DNA from: G965222335 sp965222335
Lineage (GTDB): Bacteria; Pseudomonadota; Gammaproteobacteria; Pseudomonadales; Halieaceae
Length of the DNA: 64,000 bases
Assembly: GCA_965222335.1 (NCBI GenBank)
Contig: OZ244944.1
Location: 2,604,001 to 2,668,000 of the forward strand
Direction of reading: 5' to 3'
The notes under the pieces are model-generated. The model worked only from the letters and a program-made list of their open reading frames with translations. It did no database searches and had not been told where the DNA came from. Position 1 is the first letter of the stretch; each line of letters opens with the position of its first letter. Shown here in pieces: positions 8,598 through 17,136 of the stretch. A program made the position numbers and the translations under genes.

Positions 8598-10663
8598 TCC
8601 GGCTTGCCCGGGAGCTCTGTCTCCGTACTGTCCGTGGCGCCGCCGTCAGTGGCGGGGCTGCGCTCAGCCGGGCTGCGCTCAGCCGGGCTGCGTTCAGCTT
8701 TTGCCTGCTTCAGTCCGCAACCGTCTACCAGCTTGAACAGCACCTGGAACTGGTGATCCCGGTCCACGCCCGCAAGGCGCACGCTGACCTGCTGTTCCAG
8801 CTGGAAACGGCGGGTGGTGCTGGTCAGGCTCGCAGTCCACTTGTCGAAGCTGAACTTCTCCGGATCCTTGCGCAGGTCGACAAAGCCCTCCAGGCCATTC
8901 TCTGCCAGGCGAACATTGAAACCGCTGCTGTTGATATGGGCTACCGTCGCTGCAAACACCTTGTCGGGCTCCTGCGCCACCAGGCGCTGCAGGTAGTTGC
9001 TCGCCAGCCAGCGCTCGGCTTCCTGGGTGGCGCCGCGGGCGGTGCTCAGCTGCTGGCGCAGGTCGTCCAGCATCGGGCCCAGGGTCAGGTTGGGCGTGTC
9101 GCCGGCCAGCGCCGCCTTGATCTGCAGATGCACCAGGAAGTCCACGTACTTGCGCAGCGGTGAGGTGCAGTTGGTGTAGCAGGGCAGGGACATACCCATA
9201 TGGGGTCCCGGCTCCAGGCTCAGTTCGGCCCGGGTCAGCAGCCGGTTGATCATCGCCCGCTGGGGTAGCTCGCCGGCCTGCGCCGTCAGGGCGCGCATGA
9301 TGTCGCGGTAGCCATCGCGGGTCTGCGGGTCCAGTTGGGCGGCTTCGGGGCAGTGCATTTCCAGGAAGCGCTTGACCTCTCCGAGGCGATCGCTGCGAAA
9401 TCCGGGATGGCGCACGAAGGGTCCGGTCGCCTTGTGTGCGGCCAGGAATCTTGCCGCGCAGCGATTGGTCGCGACCATGCACTCCTCCACCAGCTTCTGG
9501 GACAGGAGTTTCTCGTAGGGCTCCACGTGGTCGATCTGCTTGGCGTCGTTGAGGATCCAGCGGTACTCCCGGCGATCCTCCATCACCAGTTCATCGGCTT
9601 CCCGGCGCGCGCGCAGGGCCCGGTAGACCTGGTACAGGGCTTCCAGGGGGCTGGCGTGGCTCATCAGCTCATCCGCCTGGCCGTTGAGATAGCGATCTAC
9701 CGCAAAGTAGGACAGCTTCGCCCGCGAGCGTATCGTGGCCTCGCAGAATTCCGCCTCGCCCACCTCACCGCCGTCGCTGACGGCAATGCGGCACACCAGC
9801 GCAGGGCGGTCCACGCCCTCGGACAGGGCACAGGTGTCCTGGGAGAGCGCCTCCGGCAGCATCGGCAGCACGTCGCCGTGGAAATAGATCGAAGTGCCGC
9901 GGGCGGCGATGTCCCGGTGCAGCTGCGAACCCAGGGTGATGTAAGCGGTGGGATCGGCGATCGCCACATACAGGTTCCAGCCATCACTGCTGACCTCGGC
10001 GTACAGGGCATCGTCGATGTCCTGGGTCTTGGCGGCGTCGATGGAAATAAACTCCAGCGCGGTCAGGTCCCGGCGCCGTTGATTTTCCAGCGGCCGGCAC
10101 TCGGCCAGGCTCTGTTCCAGGTCTTTCTGGGCACTGCTGCCCCACTCGGATGCCAGGTGGTGCTTGGCCATGCAGTAGAGGTTTTCGATGCCCGGGGTCT
10201 GGTCGTTGCCCAGGACCGAGAGAATCTTGGCCTGCGGCTTGCCGTCGCGAATCGGGTGGCGCAGGATGGCACAGCGAACGTAGTCGCCCTCCTGCACGCC
10301 ATTGCGCGCGTGCGGCGGGATGAACAGCCAGCGCTTGAGCTGCGGCAGGTCAGGCTGCACGAAGAAGGCTTTGCCCTTGCGCACGCAGCGCCCGGTGAAC
10401 TCGCTCAGGGGGCTGTCCACCAGTTTTTCGATGTCGGCAATGCTCTTGTTATCGCCGGTCGGGCGGATACACACGGCCACCCGGTCATCGGGAAAGGCCT
10501 TGAGCATCTCGTCCGGCGGGATAAAGACTTCCCGGCCGTCGTCCAGGACCGCAAAGCCATACCGGGCCTGGGTACCCTTGACCACGGCCTCAGCCCGCTC
10601 CTTTTCGGCCTCCATTTGCGTTTTCAGGCCTTTGAGCTGGGCGAGTGAGTCGTGATTGAGCAT
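8594..10663 (-). CDS. RNB-domain exoribonuclease (RNase II family)
   Basis: A 689-residue protein with N-terminal cold-shock/OB segments and the RNB catalytic domain. The metal-binding motif is visible in FISIDAAKTQDIDDALYA (near residues 205-225), and DVLPMLPEALSQDTCALSEG and HYTSPLRKY-like CTSPLRKYVDF follow. It degrades single-stranded RNA 3'-5'. It is closer in length to RNase II than to RNase R, and a separate RNase R gene lies at 47 kb. The tail carries three copies of the pentapeptide ERSPA encoded by 15 bp repeats. Start: ATG at 10663. Confidence 0.9.
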   Translation of the reverse strand: MLNHDSLAQLKGLKTQMEAEKERAEAVVKGTQARYGFAVLDDGREVFIPPDEMLKAFPDDRVAVCIRPTGDNKSIADIEKLVDSPLSEFTGRCVRKGKAFFVQPDLPQLKRWLFIPPHARNGVQEGDYVRCAILRHPIRDGKPQAKILSVLGNDQTPGIENLYCMAKHHLASEWGSSAQKDLEQSLAECRPLENQRRRDLTALEFISIDAAKTQDIDDALYAEVSSDGWNLYVAIADPTAYITLGSQLHRDIAARGTSIYFHGDVLPMLPEALSQDTCALSEGVDRPALVCRIAVSDGGEVGEAEFCEATIRSRAKLSYFAVDRYLNGQADELMSHASPLEALYQVYRALRARREADELVMEDRREYRWILNDAKQIDHVEPYEKLLSQKLVEECMVATNRCAARFLAAHKATGPFVRHPGFRSDRLGEVKRFLEMHCPEAAQLDPQTRDGYRDIMRALTAQAGELPQRAMINRLLTRAELSLEPGPHMGMSLPCYTNCTSPLRKYVDFLVHLQIKAALAGDTPNLTLGPMLDDLRQQLSTARGATQEAERWLASNYLQRLVAQEPDKVFAATVAHINSSGFNVRLAENGLEGFVDLRKDPEKFSFDKWTASLTSTTRRFQLEQQVSVRLAGVDRDHQFQVLFKLVDGCGLKQAKAERSPAERSPAERSPATDGGATDSTETELPGKPD
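8655..8699 (-). repeat. Three 15 bp tandem repeats in the RNase gene tail
   Basis: Three in-frame copies of GGGCTGCGCTCAGCC (the last with two changes) encode ERSPA x3 in the disordered C-terminus of the RNase II-like protein. Such units readily change copy number by slippage. Confidence 0.85.
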
Positions 10664-11049
10664 GGTTTACTGCGTCTTGCGAAGTGAGCACATAAGCCGT
10701 ACATCGTAGCGGAAAAGCGGCGGGCTGTCAGTGTGCGAAGCACCGGGAGGCGAGGGGCGGCAATCGTGCATTGACAGCGTGGACTGCAGCGCTCAATAAT
10801 CAAGGCAACGCTGTTGTGCTTCACCCGGGAAAAGCCTTTGATGAATTTCCGGACCCTGGCCAGGTACAGCGCCACTGCCGGCCAGGCGTCAATCTTCCCT
10901 CTTCTCGCGGCCCGAGCGCGCCGCGCCCGCCACCCCCGGATAAACATCAGCAGCACCACAAACCCCCTCCCAACCACCGTCAACCCGGCCAGCGCGCCGT
11001 CTTCGAAAGCACCAATCGCCCCTAACCATCGCCCCTTGAGGATTGCTTT
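10664..11049 (+). other. 386 bp intergenic region between the divergent RNase and PhoH genes
   Basis: No convincing gene is seen here. A minus-strand open frame (10624-10983) crosses the RNase start and ends in low-quality sequence, so it was not called. The region must hold promoters for both flanking genes. Confidence 0.6.
10771..10799 (+). promoter_or_regulatory. Candidate sigma-70 promoter for the PhoH gene
   Basis: TTGACA (10771-10776) is followed after 17 bases by CAATAA (10794-10799; AATAAT one base on). The -35 box is perfect and the -10 box weaker. Use of this promoter would give a leader of roughly 240 bases before the PhoH ATG. Confidence 0.5.
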
Positions 11050-12486
11050 ATGGACTCAGGCTCGACCCTGCGAGTAGAAAAATCGAACCTTAAACCCGTT
11101 ATCAAGAAGACTTACGTTCTGGATACGAACGTCCTCCTGCACGACCCGACCGCGATTGCGGCCTTCAACGAGCACCACGTGGTCATCCCCATGACCGTCC
11201 TTGAGGAACTGGACCACATCAAGGACCGGCGCGATAAAACCGTCAGTCGCGAGGCACGTATCGCGATTCAGCTGATCGACAAGGTGGTCGACGCCGCCAG
11301 CCCACAGGAGATCCAGGAGGGCGTCGAAGTGCCCGGCTCCAGCGTGGATGGCGTCAAGGGCACCCTGGCGATCTACCCGGACCAGTTGCTGACCGACAGC
11401 TCCGAGGTGCCCTTCCTCGACGCCACCCAGGACCAGGCGAATGACAATCGCATCATCAACGTGGCCCTGCGCCTGCAGGCCGAGCACCCAAAGGAGTTCG
11501 TGTGCCTGATCACCAAGGACATCAACATGCGCATCAAGGCCAAGGGGTCCGGCCTGGTGCATGTGGAGGACTACCGCCGCGACCGGGTTCTGGATGACAT
11601 CGATCTGCTGGCCAAGGGCTACGAGCACCTGGAGGGCGATTTCTGGTCCGGCATCTCGGAGGTGGATACCCTGCGCGAGGGAGACTGCACCCTGCACCGG
11701 ATACCGCGCAAATCCCTGCCCCAGGTCTATCCCAATATGTTCCTGTTCGACGACCAGGATTTCATGGCCTTCGTCAAACGTATCGACAGTGACTACGTGT
11801 ACCTGCGCTGCGACAGCCGCGACAACCTGATGCACCGGCGTTTCTGGGGCCTGAATCCGCGCAATCTTGAGCAGGCCATGGCCATGGCCCTGCTCGAGGA
11901 TGACAACGTCGATATGACCGTGATGACGGGGCCCGCGGGTTCGGGCAAGACCCTGCTCGCCCTGGCCTACGGCCTGCACGCGATCCTTGAAGAACAGCGT
12001 TACAACAAGCTGATCGTGGCCCGCTCGACACCGCCCATCGCCGAGGATATCGGCTTCCTGCCGGGTACCGAGGAGGAGAAGATGGCGCCCTGGCTGGCAG
12101 CGTTCGACGACAACCTGGAAATACTCCACGGCACCGACGAGTCCTGCCACGGCAGCATCGACTATGTGAAGGAGCGGGCGAATATCCAGTTCAAGTCGCT
12201 GAACTTCATGCGCGGCCGCTCGTTTAACAATGCCTACATCGTGATCGACGAGGCACAGGGCCTGACCCAGTTCCAGCTCAAGTCGATCATCAGCCGGGTG
12301 GGGGCGGACTCCAAGATCGTGGTGCTGGGCAACCTGGCGCAGATTGACAACAAGTACATCTCGCCTCTCACCTCGGGCCTCACCTACCTGGTGGAAAAGA
12401 GCAAGGCCTACCCCCACGCGGGCATCATGCATGTCAATGGCATCGTGCGCTCCCGCCTGGCGGCCTTTGCCGAGGAAAATCTTTAG
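11050..12486 (+). CDS. PIN-PhoH fusion protein (PhoH2-type RNase/ATPase)
   Basis: This 478-residue protein has an N-terminal PIN nuclease domain (YVLDTNVLLHDP, EELDHIKD, later ITKDINMRIKA) and a C-terminal PhoH ATPase domain with Walker A GPAGSGKT near residue 297 and Walker B VIDEAQ. Proteins with this layout (PhoH2, YlaK-like) couple RNA unwinding with PIN cleavage in the characterised mycobacterial examples. There is no antitoxin-like small gene beside it. GAGG eight bases before the ATG supports the start. Its TAG stop coincides with the edge of MITE-like element 2. Confidence 0.93.
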   Translation: MDSGSTLRVEKSNLKPVIKKTYVLDTNVLLHDPTAIAAFNEHHVVIPMTVLEELDHIKDRRDKTVSREARIAIQLIDKVVDAASPQEIQEGVEVPGSSVDGVKGTLAIYPDQLLTDSSEVPFLDATQDQANDNRIINVALRLQAEHPKEFVCLITKDINMRIKAKGSGLVHVEDYRRDRVLDDIDLLAKGYEHLEGDFWSGISEVDTLREGDCTLHRIPRKSLPQVYPNMFLFDDQDFMAFVKRIDSDYVYLRCDSRDNLMHRRFWGLNPRNLEQAMAMALLEDDNVDMTVMTGPAGSGKTLLALAYGLHAILEEQRYNKLIVARSTPPIAEDIGFLPGTEEEKMAPWLAAFDDNLEILHGTDESCHGSIDYVKERANIQFKSLNFMRGRSFNNAYIVIDEAQGLTQFQLKSIISRVGADSKIVVLGNLAQIDNKYISPLTSGLTYLVEKSKAYPHAGIMHVNGIVRSRLAAFAEENL

Positions 12487-12751
12487 GGCACCTCTGAATA
12501 ATGGGAATTGTGCTCAGCGGAGCCCTGAAGCGGCCAGAGCGAGGCGCGGTCCGCCGGCAATGGCCGTAGCCCTTGGCAAGGATCGCAACGAAGCGCTGGC
12601 CGCTTCAGGGCCCGCCCTGCGGGGCTTTCAGGCAACCCCGCACTCCGCGTTGCCACTTTTCGACAGGCAACCAGCCTGCCTTCAAAGCGGCGCCTTGATT
12701 GCGGCATTGCCTGAAAGCCTGAGTACGTTCCAATTGTCCAGAGGTGCCCTA
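12484..12751 (+). mobile_element. MITE-like element 2 (~268 bp) with two internal hairpins
   Basis: Terminal inverted repeats of 13 bp (TAGGGCACCTCTG at 12484-12496 and its complement at 12739-12751) frame a non-coding element; TA on each side may be the target duplication. Two nested hairpins fill it: 19-base arms at 12522-12540 and 12593-12611 (one mismatch), and 13-base perfect arms at 12623-12635 and 12707-12719. The element occupies most of the gap between the PhoH gene and psd. No transposase is present. The terminal sequence resembles that of IS5-group elements, from memory only. Confidence 0.7.
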
Positions 12752-12752
12752 G

Positions 12753-12770
12753 GGCGGGATTCATCCCGCC
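12753..12770 (+). repeat. REP-like palindrome, copy 1
   Basis: GGCGGGAT, loop TC, ATCCCGCC: a perfect 8 bp stem directly after MITE-like element 2. The same design (GGAT-TC-ATCC core) recurs at 13713-13730, on the other side of psd. Confidence 0.65.
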
Positions 12771-12855
12771 GTGTAGGATCCCCCGCGGGTGGTATACTGG
12801 CGCCCGCGGCGTTCCCGCGACACCCTTCAACCCGATTGAGAAAGCGTCCGCCGAC

Positions 12856-13701
12856 ATGGACAAGCTGTTTATTCTGTTGCAACACCTGCTGCCGCAGCAC
12901 CTGCTGTCGCGGGCGATGGGCGCCCTGGCGGAGCTGCGCTCCCCGGCCTGGCTCAAGAACTGGGTAATCCGGCGCTTTATCGCCCACTTCCGGGTGGACA
13001 TGGGCGAGGCGCAGGAGCCGGTACCCGAGTCCTACGCCAACTTCAATGCCTTCTTCACCCGCGCCCTGCGGGAGGGCGCCCGGCCGCTGGCGGACGCCGA
13101 TGTGATCTGCCCGGTGGACGGCGCCATCAGCCAGCTCGGGGCGATTGCGGAGCACAGCCTGTTCCAGGCCAAGGGCCGGCAATACTCCACCTGGGCCCTG
13201 CTGGGGGGTGACCAGGCCGGTGTCGCCGCTTTCCATCGTGGCCATTTCGCCACGATCTACCTGTCCCCCCGCGACTATCACCGGGTCCACATGCCCCTGG
13301 ACGGGCGCCTCACCGGCACCCGTTATATTCCCGGCGACCTGTTTTCGGTCAATACCGTAACCGCGGCGAATGTCGACCGCCTGTTCGCCCGCAACGAGCG
13401 CCTGGTGTGCTATTTCGACACGGCTGCCGGTCCCATGGCGATGGTGCTGGTGGGGGCGATGATTGTGGCGGGCATCGAAACCGTGTGGTCCGGGCAGGTG
13501 GCGCCACCGCCGCGCCAGCCCCTGTTCACCGATTTCAGTCGCGCACCGGCACCGGTGGAGCTGGCCCGGGGCGCCGAAATGGGCCGTTTCAAGCTCGGCT
13601 CCACCGTGATCCTGCTGTTCCCCGAAGGTGCGGTGACCTGGGAGCCGGCCCTGGCGGCCGGCAGCCGCACGCGCCTGGGCGAGGCCCTGGCCAGCTTCTA
13701 G
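12856..13701 (+). CDS. psd: Phosphatidylserine decarboxylase proenzyme
   Basis: This 281-residue pyruvoyl-dependent membrane enzyme makes phosphatidylethanolamine from phosphatidylserine. The self-cleavage motif LGST (within FKLGSTVILLF, near residue 250) marks where the alpha and beta chains separate and the pyruvoyl group forms. CPVDGAISQLG and HRGHFATIYLSPRDYHRVHMP are also typical, the latter with the conserved His residues. It sits next to rsgA and orn as in E. coli, although rsgA is convergent here. Confidence 0.96.
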   Translation: MDKLFILLQHLLPQHLLSRAMGALAELRSPAWLKNWVIRRFIAHFRVDMGEAQEPVPESYANFNAFFTRALREGARPLADADVICPVDGAISQLGAIAEHSLFQAKGRQYSTWALLGGDQAGVAAFHRGHFATIYLSPRDYHRVHMPLDGRLTGTRYIPGDLFSVNTVTAANVDRLFARNERLVCYFDTAAGPMAMVLVGAMIVAGIETVWSGQVAPPPRQPLFTDFSRAPAPVELARGAEMGRFKLGSTVILLFPEGAVTWEPALAAGSRTRLGEALASF

Positions 13702-13707
13702 CCGCCC

Positions 13708-13756
13708 CGTAGGGCCGGATTCATCCGGCCGTTGGTCGAATGAATTCGACCCTACG
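13708..13756 (+). repeat. REP-like palindrome, copy 2 (paired hairpins in an outer stem)
   Basis: GGCCGGAT-TC-ATCCGGCC (13713-13730) and GTCGAAT-GA-ATTCGAC (13735-13750) are two adjacent hairpins enclosed by CGTAG/CTACG (13708-13712 and 13752-13756). It lies between the convergent psd and rsgA genes, where it may act as a bidirectional transcript end. The first hairpin matches the design of the copy at 12753. Confidence 0.65.
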
Positions 13757-13771
13757 TTGAAACGGCATGCG

Positions 13772-14788
13772 CTAGCGCCCGTCCTCCAGGCTGGCGATGA
13801 TATGGCGGTAGCTGGCGAGTCGGCGCGCCGAGACGGCACCGGTTGCCGCGGCGGCCAACAGGGCACAGCCGGGCTCCTGTTCGTGCCGGCAGTCGCGAAA
13901 GCGGCAGTGGCCCAGCAGGGGCCGAAACTCGCGAAATCCCCAGGCGACCTCGTCCCGCTGCATATGCCAGAGACCGAATTCCCGTATCCCCGGCGAGTCG
14001 ATCAGGCTGCCCCCATCCGGCAGGTGGAACAGCCGTGCGGTGGTGGTGGTGTGCGTGCCTTTGTCTGACTGCTCCGAGAGCGCGCCCACCCGCAGGTCAA
14101 CACCCGGCAGCAGGGCATTGACCAGGGAGGACTTGCCCACCCCGGACTGCCCCGCGAACACGCTGGTGCGCCCCGCGAGGGCGGCCTGCAACGGCGCCAG
14201 GCCATCCTCGCGGCTGGATACCCGCAGCAGGCGATAGCCCAGCCCCGGGTAATCCGCCAGCATGGCCTCAATCTGTGTGCTCAGCGCCGACCCGGACTGC
14301 AGCAGGTCGGTCTTGTTGAGCAGGAGCACCGGCTCGATCCCCACCGCTTCGGCGGCGACCAGGTAGCGGTCCAGCAGGTTGGCGTGGGGAGTTGGCAGGG
14401 GCGCGAAGACGATAAAAATCTGGTCGATATTGGCGGCGACCGGCTTCAGGTTGCCGTAGGGGTCGGGCCGGCACAGCTCGCTTTGCCGCGGCTCCTGGGC
14501 CACCACCACACCGGTGGGCTCGCCCCGGCACCAGGTTACCCGGTCCCCGGTGACGAGGTGGGCGATGTTCGCCCGCAGATGGCAGCGGTGGCTGATACCG
14601 GGGGCGGACTCCACGTCGACCTGGCTGCCGTAGTGGGCGATCACCAGTCCCGGCGATTCCGGGCCCAGCTCGCCGGCGCCGAGAGCGTCCTGGACACTGG
14701 CGTCGCGGCGGCGGGCCCGCTCACTGCGTTCCTCCTGGATTTTTTTGACCCGCCAGGCCTGTCGCCGGGTGAGTTTGCGTTTGGCCAT
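13772..14788 (-). CDS. rsgA: Ribosome small-subunit-dependent GTPase A
   Basis: A 338-residue circularly permuted GTPase that checks late 30S maturation. Motifs appear in permuted order: NKTD (G4), then GQSGVGKSS (G1), and DSPGIREFGL (G3). The C-terminal zinc-binding Cys/His cluster is present (HCRFRDCRHEQEPGC). The start was set at the ATG at 14788 (MAKRKLTRRQAWRVKK), which gives the normal length; the open frame continues far upstream but would run through orn on the other strand. Divergent from orn. Confidence 0.96.
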   Translation of the reverse strand: MAKRKLTRRQAWRVKKIQEERSERARRRDASVQDALGAGELGPESPGLVIAHYGSQVDVESAPGISHRCHLRANIAHLVTGDRVTWCRGEPTGVVVAQEPRQSELCRPDPYGNLKPVAANIDQIFIVFAPLPTPHANLLDRYLVAAEAVGIEPVLLLNKTDLLQSGSALSTQIEAMLADYPGLGYRLLRVSSREDGLAPLQAALAGRTSVFAGQSGVGKSSLVNALLPGVDLRVGALSEQSDKGTHTTTTARLFHLPDGGSLIDSPGIREFGLWHMQRDEVAWGFREFRPLLGHCRFRDCRHEQEPGCALLAAAATGAVSARRLASYRHIIASLEDGR

Positions 14789-14881
14789 CGGGCTATTATG
14801 CGGTGGCGCGGCGGGGGCGCAAATAGAATTGTCGGGCCGTTTTGTTAAACTGAAGCGGAATGTAGAAGAAGAGACAGCAAA

Positions 14882-15430
14882 ATGCAGAGTCCCGGCAACC
14901 TGATCTGGGTAGATCTGGAAATGACCGGTCTCGATCCTGACCGGGATGTGATAATCGAAATCGCGACGATCGTGACCGACAGTGACCTGAATACGCTCGC
15001 CGAGGGACCGGTGCTGGCGCTGCACCAGAGCGACGAGCGCCTGGCCGGCATGGACGAGTGGAACACCAGCCACCATACCGCATCGGGCCTCGTCGACCGC
15101 GTCCGCGCGAGCAAGGTAGATGAAGCGGCAGCCAGTGCCGAGACCCTGGCCTTTCTCCAGGAGTGGGTACCCGCAGGTGAGTCGCCGATGTGCGGTAACA
15201 GCATCTGCCAGGACCGTCGATTCATGGCGCGCGGCATGCCGCAGCTCGAAGCCTATTTCAATTACCGCAACCTGGACGTGAGCACGCTGAAAATCCTGAT
15301 GCAGCGCTGGCGTCCCGATCTCGCGCCCGGGTTCACCAAAAGCGGCGCGCACCTGGCCCTGGACGATATCCGTGAGTCCATAGAGGAACTCCGATACTAC
15401 CGGGACAATTTTTTACGCCTGCAAGCTTGA
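14882..15430 (+). CDS. orn: Oligoribonuclease
   Basis: This 182-residue DEDDh 3'-5' exonuclease degrades dinucleotides and other nano-RNAs, including pGpG from cyclic-di-GMP turnover. It shows LIWVDLEMTGLDPDRD (Exo I), CGNSICQDRRF (Exo II) and HLALDDIRESIEEL (Exo III). Length and sequence match E. coli Orn closely. A purine-rich GAAGAAGAG site precedes the ATG. Confidence 0.97.
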   Translation: MQSPGNLIWVDLEMTGLDPDRDVIIEIATIVTDSDLNTLAEGPVLALHQSDERLAGMDEWNTSHHTASGLVDRVRASKVDEAAASAETLAFLQEWVPAGESPMCGNSICQDRRFMARGMPQLEAYFNYRNLDVSTLKILMQRWRPDLAPGFTKSGAHLALDDIRESIEELRYYRDNFLRLQA

Positions 15431-15579
15431 ACTGCCCCGGGTCACTGGCAATATTGTGGGCAACACACGCACTTTCTCTCGCTTGCTCTATAGTGAGTGA
15501 GTAGATGGCGCGTCCGGGGCCCTGTTGTGCAGGCGAGCCGGGCAGCCGCGCCAGCGGAGAGCCAACGTGGAGAGGCAAG

Positions 15580-16401
15580 GTGAGGCGAGCGGCATTAACA
15601 GGGATATGCGTCGTGGTTCTGGTGACCGGATGTGCGGCGCCTGCGCCCGAACCGGTCGCCGAGGCCGCCCCGGTGGCACCGGCGCCGCCCGCCTATGAGG
15701 CGCAGCCGGGTCTGTCGCCCCAGCAGAGGTTCCGGGAGGTACTGGGCCTGCTGGAAGCAGGGAAGGCGGGGCCCGCCAGGATAGAGCTCCTGGCCTACCT
15801 GGATGCCCAGCCCGACAGCCAGGTAGCGAGCGAACTGCTGCGGCAGCTGGATACACCCATCGAGGATTACTTCCCTGAAGCCTATCGTGAGATCGAGCTG
15901 GCGTCGGGAGAGACTCTTTCCACCCTGGCGCGGGATTACCTGGGCAGCGTGTATCAGTTCCACGCCCTGGCCCGCTATAACGGGATCGCACAACCTGGCA
16001 GGATTCGCGCTGGCCAGCGCGTGCGGATCCCGTTGACGCCGCGGGCACAGGAGGCCTTTGCCGCGCTGGATGACCCGGCGGCGGTGACGGTCGAGTCCGC
16101 AGCGACGACCCTGCAGCCCACGGCGGCGGAAGCCGAGGTCGAGGCCTCGATGATGCCCGAGTTGGAGCTGCAACCGGTCCAGACCAGTGGTGCGATGCCG
16201 CTTGAAGTGCGCGCGCTGCTGCCACCGGGGGATCCGGACGAACTGCACCGCCAGGCCCTGGGTGCCTACCGTGCCCAGGACCTGGAGCGCGCAATATCGC
16301 TCTGGGACCGGGTCCTGCTGATTGATCCGGACTATGAGAACGCCCGGCTGTACCGCACCCAGGCGATAGAATTGCAAAACAGACTGCGCAGGTTGAACTG
16401 A
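15580..16401 (+). CDS. LysM lipoprotein with C-terminal TPR
   Basis: A 273-residue lipoprotein. The GTG at 15580 was chosen because GGAG lies seven bases upstream and the signal peptide with lipobox VLVTGC begins there; the frame is open back to 15505. After a Pro/Ala-rich linker a LysM-like peptidoglycan-binding segment follows (SGETLSTLARDYLG ... AGQRVRIPL, about residues 108-155), then a single TPR-like pair at the C-terminus (HRQALGAYRAQDLERAISLW). Its stop overlaps the ATG of the FHA gene, so both are probably coupled. Family known, function not. Confidence 0.8.
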   Translation: MRRAALTGICVVVLVTGCAAPAPEPVAEAAPVAPAPPAYEAQPGLSPQQRFREVLGLLEAGKAGPARIELLAYLDAQPDSQVASELLRQLDTPIEDYFPEAYREIELASGETLSTLARDYLGSVYQFHALARYNGIAQPGRIRAGQRVRIPLTPRAQEAFAALDDPAAVTVESAATTLQPTAAEAEVEASMMPELELQPVQTSGAMPLEVRALLPPGDPDELHRQALGAYRAQDLERAISLWDRVLLIDPDYENARLYRTQAIELQNRLRRLN

Positions 16402-17132
16402 TGGGGTCGGGAAATTCGTTTTTTCGGGAGCTGAAGCGGCGCAAGGTCGTGCGCACCTGCATTCTGTATATCCTGCTGTGCTGGGGCGGCCTGCAGGTGG
16501 GGGATATCGTGTTTCCCGCCCTGGGGATCGATGACGACCTCGGTTCCCGCTACCTGCTGGTGGCCTCGGTGCTCGGTTTCCCGGTGACCTTTGCCCTCGC
16601 CTGGTTCTTCCAGATTACCGCCCGCGGCATCGTGCGCACGCCGACCTTTGTCGAGCGGCGGGTCCTGAGCAATATCACGCCGATCAACGACCGCCGCGCC
16701 ACCGCGGTGTCCACCTATTTCCGCAAGGGCGACCCGCACGGCGAGTTCAACTGGGTACTGTCGGCGGAGACCGGTCCGCTGGCGGGCCTGAGCTTCGGCG
16801 TCACCCGCCCGCTTACCCTGGGACGCGCCCTGGACTGCGATGTGGCGATTGTAAGCCCCCACGTCTCGCGGATGCACGCGCGCCTCGAGCTGGAGGATGA
16901 CCAGCTCTACATCGAGGATCTTGGCTCCTCCAACGGCACCGTGGTCAACGGCCGCATGCTGCAGCAACGCCACCCCCTGCGCCACGAGGACGAAGTGCGC
17001 TTTCACGATATTATTTTCCGGGTCTCGGAAAGCACCCTGGGCACCCGCCACGTGGACGATGCGATGAACCAGACCACCTTTATCGAGGCGAGCAGGCGTT
17101 CCGAGGAGGAGGCGCAAAGCAAGCAGGGCTGA
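16401..17132 (+). CDS. Membrane-anchored FHA-domain protein
   Basis: A 243-residue protein with two predicted membrane helices (about residues 18-38 and 50-72) in a module starting FFRELKRRKVVRT and typical of the N-termini of many proteobacterial TPR and cyclase proteins. It ends in an FHA domain (about 130-205) with LGRALDCD, SPHVSRMHA and GSSNGTVVNG, i.e. the Gly-Arg, Ser-x-x-His and Ser-Asn-Gly contacts for phosphothreonine. A Glu-rich tail follows. It overlaps the LysM lipoprotein gene by one base and ends 4 bases from a convergent TPR lipoprotein gene. A phosphothreonine partner could be the nearby kinase. Confidence 0.88.
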   Translation: MGSGNSFFRELKRRKVVRTCILYILLCWGGLQVGDIVFPALGIDDDLGSRYLLVASVLGFPVTFALAWFFQITARGIVRTPTFVERRVLSNITPINDRRATAVSTYFRKGDPHGEFNWVLSAETGPLAGLSFGVTRPLTLGRALDCDVAIVSPHVSRMHARLELEDDQLYIEDLGSSNGTVVNGRMLQQRHPLRHEDEVRFHDIIFRVSESTLGTRHVDDAMNQTTFIEASRRSEEEAQSKQG

Positions 17133-17136
17133 GCGC

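Noticed and set aside
9335..10648. A 437-codon plus-strand frame opposite the RNase II-like gene
   Set aside because: The minus strand encodes a recognisable RNB enzyme; the opposite frame has no ribosome binding site or family match.
10624..10983. A 119-codon minus-strand frame with a hydrophobic start between the RNase and PhoH genes
   Set aside because: It overlaps the RNase start region, its second half is low-quality sequence and no family was recognised. It could not be supported as a gene.
13772..15352. Upstream extension of rsgA to 526 codons
   Set aside because: The extra 188 codons run antisense through orn and do not resemble RsgA; the ATG at 14788 gives the standard protein.
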